Part shown: one piece after another, positions 62,201-64,000 of the stretch
Layout of the letters: each line of letters opens with the position of its first letter
Numbering within the stretch: position 1 is the stretch's first letter
From: Temnothorax longispinosus
Taxonomy: Eukaryota; Arthropoda; Insecta; Hymenoptera; Formicidae
Direction: 5' to 3'
DNA: 64,000 nt
Assembly: GCF_030848805.1 (NCBI RefSeq)
Contig: NC_092358.1
Span: 1,178,001-1,242,000, forward strand
Position numbers and translations under genes: made by a program
The notes under the pieces: generated by a model
Told to the model about the DNA's origin: nothing
Databases searched by the model: none
What the model saw: the letters and a program-made list of their open reading frames with translations, nothing else

Positions 62201-64000
62201 TCACCCCGCGCGACGCGACGACCTAATCGCCTAAACACTCTCAGGGTGGTGGATGTCGATCCGCAGACACACTCACCCCGCGCGACGCGACGACCTAATC
62301 GCCTAAACACTCTCAGGGTGGTGGATGTCGATCCGCAGACACACGCACCCCGCGCGACGACCTAACCGCCTAAACACTCTCAGGGTGGTGGATGTCGATC
62401 CGCAGACACACTCACCCCGCGCGCGCGACCGACGACCTAATCGCCTAAACACTCTCAGGGTGGTGGATGTCGATCCGCAGACACACGCACCCCGCGCGAC
62501 GCGACGACCTAATCGCCTAAACACTCTCAGGGTGGTGGATGTCGATCCGCAGACACACGCACCCGCGCGACGCGACGACCTAATCGCCTAAACACTCTCA
62601 GGGTGGTGGATGTCGATCCGCAGACACACGCACCCCGCGCGACGCGACGACCTAATCGCCTAAACACTCTCAGGGTGGTGGATGTCGATCCGCAGACACA
62701 CGCACCCCGCGCGACGCGACGACCTAATCGCCTAAACACTCTCAGGGTGGTGGATGTCGATCCGCAGACACACTCACCCCCCGCGACGCGACGACCTAAT
62801 CGCCTAAACACTCTCAGGGTGGTGGATGTCGATCCGCAGACACACTCACCCCGCGCGACGCGACGACCTAATCGCCTAAACACTCTCAGGGTGGTGGATG
62901 TCGATCCGCAGACACACGCACCCCGCGCGACGCGACGACCTAATCGCCTAAACACTCTCAGGGTGGTGGATGTCGATCCGCAGACACACTCACCCCGCGC
63001 GACGCGACGACCTAATCGCCTAAACACTCTCAGGGTGGTGGATGTCGATCCGCAGACACACGCACCCCGCGCGACGCGACGACCTAATCGCCTAAACACT
63101 CTCAGGGTGGTGGATGTCGATCCGCAGACACACCACCCCGCGCGACGCGACGACCTAATCGCCTAAACACTCTCAGGGTGGTGGATGTCGATCCGCAGAC
63201 ACACTCACCCCGCGCGACGCGACGACCTAATCGCCTAAACACTCTCAGGGTGGTGGATGTCGATCCGCAGACACACGCACCCCGCGCGACGCGACGACCT
63301 AATCGCCTAAACACTCTCAGGGTGGTGGATGTCGATCCGCAGACACACTCACCCCGCGCGACGCGACGACCTAATCGCCTAAACACTCTCAGGGTGGTGG
63401 ATGTCGATCCGCAGACACACGCACCCCGCGCGACGCGACGACCTAATCGCCTAAACACTCTCAGGGTGGTGGATGTCGATCCGCAGACACACGCACCCCG
63501 CGCGACGCGACGACCTAATCGCCTAAACACTCTCAGGGTGGTGGATGTCGATCCGCAGACACACTCACCCCGCGCGACGCGACGACCTAATCGCCTAAAC
63601 ACTCTCAGGGTGGTGGATGTCGATCCGCAGACACACGCACCCCGCGCGACGCGACGACCTAATCGCCTAAACACTCTCAGGGTGGTGGATGTCGATCCGC
63701 AGACACACTCACCCCGCGCGACGCGACGACCTAATCGCCTAAACACTCTCAGGGTGGTGGATGTCGATCCGCAGACACACGCACCCCGCGCGACGCGACG
63801 ACCTAATCGCCTAAACACTCTCAGGGTGGTGGATGTCGATCCGCAGACACACTCACCCCGCGCGACGCGACGACCTAATCGCCTAAACACTCTCAGGGTG
63901 GTGGATGTCGATCCGCAGACACACGCACCCCGCGCGACGCGACGACCTAATCGCCTAAACACTCTCAGGGTGGTGGATGTCGATCCGCAGACACACTCAC
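59228..64000. repeat. 72 bp satellite array, at least 66 copies, open at the window edge
   Basis: The unit is 72 bp: gggtggtggatgtcgatccg, cagacacacgcaccccgcgc, gacgcgacgacctaatcgcc, taaacactctca. Units are nearly identical. Two main variants differ at one base (cacGcac, 'A', versus cacTcac, 'S'). Shortened units occur: 67 bp near 59,640, 60,065 and 62,358; 69 bp near 60,920 and 61,065. A few units carry other indels (near 62,425, 62,562 and 63,132) or substitutions (60,465-60,490). Because 72 is a multiple of three and the unit lacks stops in one frame per strand, frames of over 700 codons appear on both strands. These are an artefact of the period, with no start or similarity to support coding. 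Confidence 0.97.

Noticed and set aside
60010..62365. 766- and 777-codon frames on opposite strands
   Set aside because: Both arise from the 72 bp satellite period; no start context, and indel units shift the frame.
59228..64000. CRISPR array reading of the satellite
   Set aside because: There are no unique spacers between repeats, and the surrounding genes are eukaryotic and intron-bearing.

Overview
The window looks like nuclear DNA of an insect, most probably a hymenopteran and possibly an ant. All recognisable genes are split by short introns with GT-AG borders. Five encode conserved eukaryotic housekeeping proteins. Intergenic DNA is rich in CT/GA and TG microsatellites, palindromic MITE-like elements and satellite DNA. 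The ant/hymenopteran placement is inference from overall character, not from a diagnostic sequence.

Layout. 1-23,274: no gene I can support; AT-rich DNA with microsatellites and three GC-rich islands (about 4.6-5.8, 13.5-14.5 and 15.3-16.4 kb) that could be promoters or 5' untranslated exons of a gene outside the window. 23,275-24,057 (-): an intact secreted preproprotein with a furin-like site and a C-terminal cysteine domain resembling IL-17-type cystine-knot cytokines. 24,058-27,361: gene-poor. 27,362-30,365 (-): ribokinase, 7 coding exons. 32,309-33,885 (+): acyl-protein thioesterase, 7 exons. 36,295-37,502 (+): peroxisomal-type enoyl-CoA delta isomerase, 6 exons. 37,664-41,645 (-): RAD54B-like DNA translocase, 13 coding exons, with a duplicated three-exon N-terminal module. 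42,406-45,556 (-): DDX18/pitchoune DEAD-box helicase, 10 exons. I rebuilt all exon joins by eye; reading phase closes at every junction.

46.2-64 kb is repeat territory: palindromic MITEs, a Harbinger-like end, seven tandem copies of a roughly 170-218 bp unit (49.8-51.2 kb), a 434 bp foldback (51.39-51.83 kb), an AT-rich desert (51.8-57.2 kb), three exon-like modules sharing the peptide motif SSLRGGGGLG (57.77-58.65 kb), and at least 66 copies of a 72 bp satellite from 59.23 kb to the window edge with higher-order structure.

The genes do not form one pathway. Ribokinase (pentose salvage), the thioesterase (protein depalmitoylation), the isomerase (unsaturated fatty-acid oxidation), RAD54B (recombination) and DDX18 (ribosome biogenesis) look like an ordinary syntenic block. 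The most noteworthy items are the IL-17-like secreted protein, the internal duplication in RAD54B, the SSLRGGGGLG modules, and the two unrelated tandem arrays.
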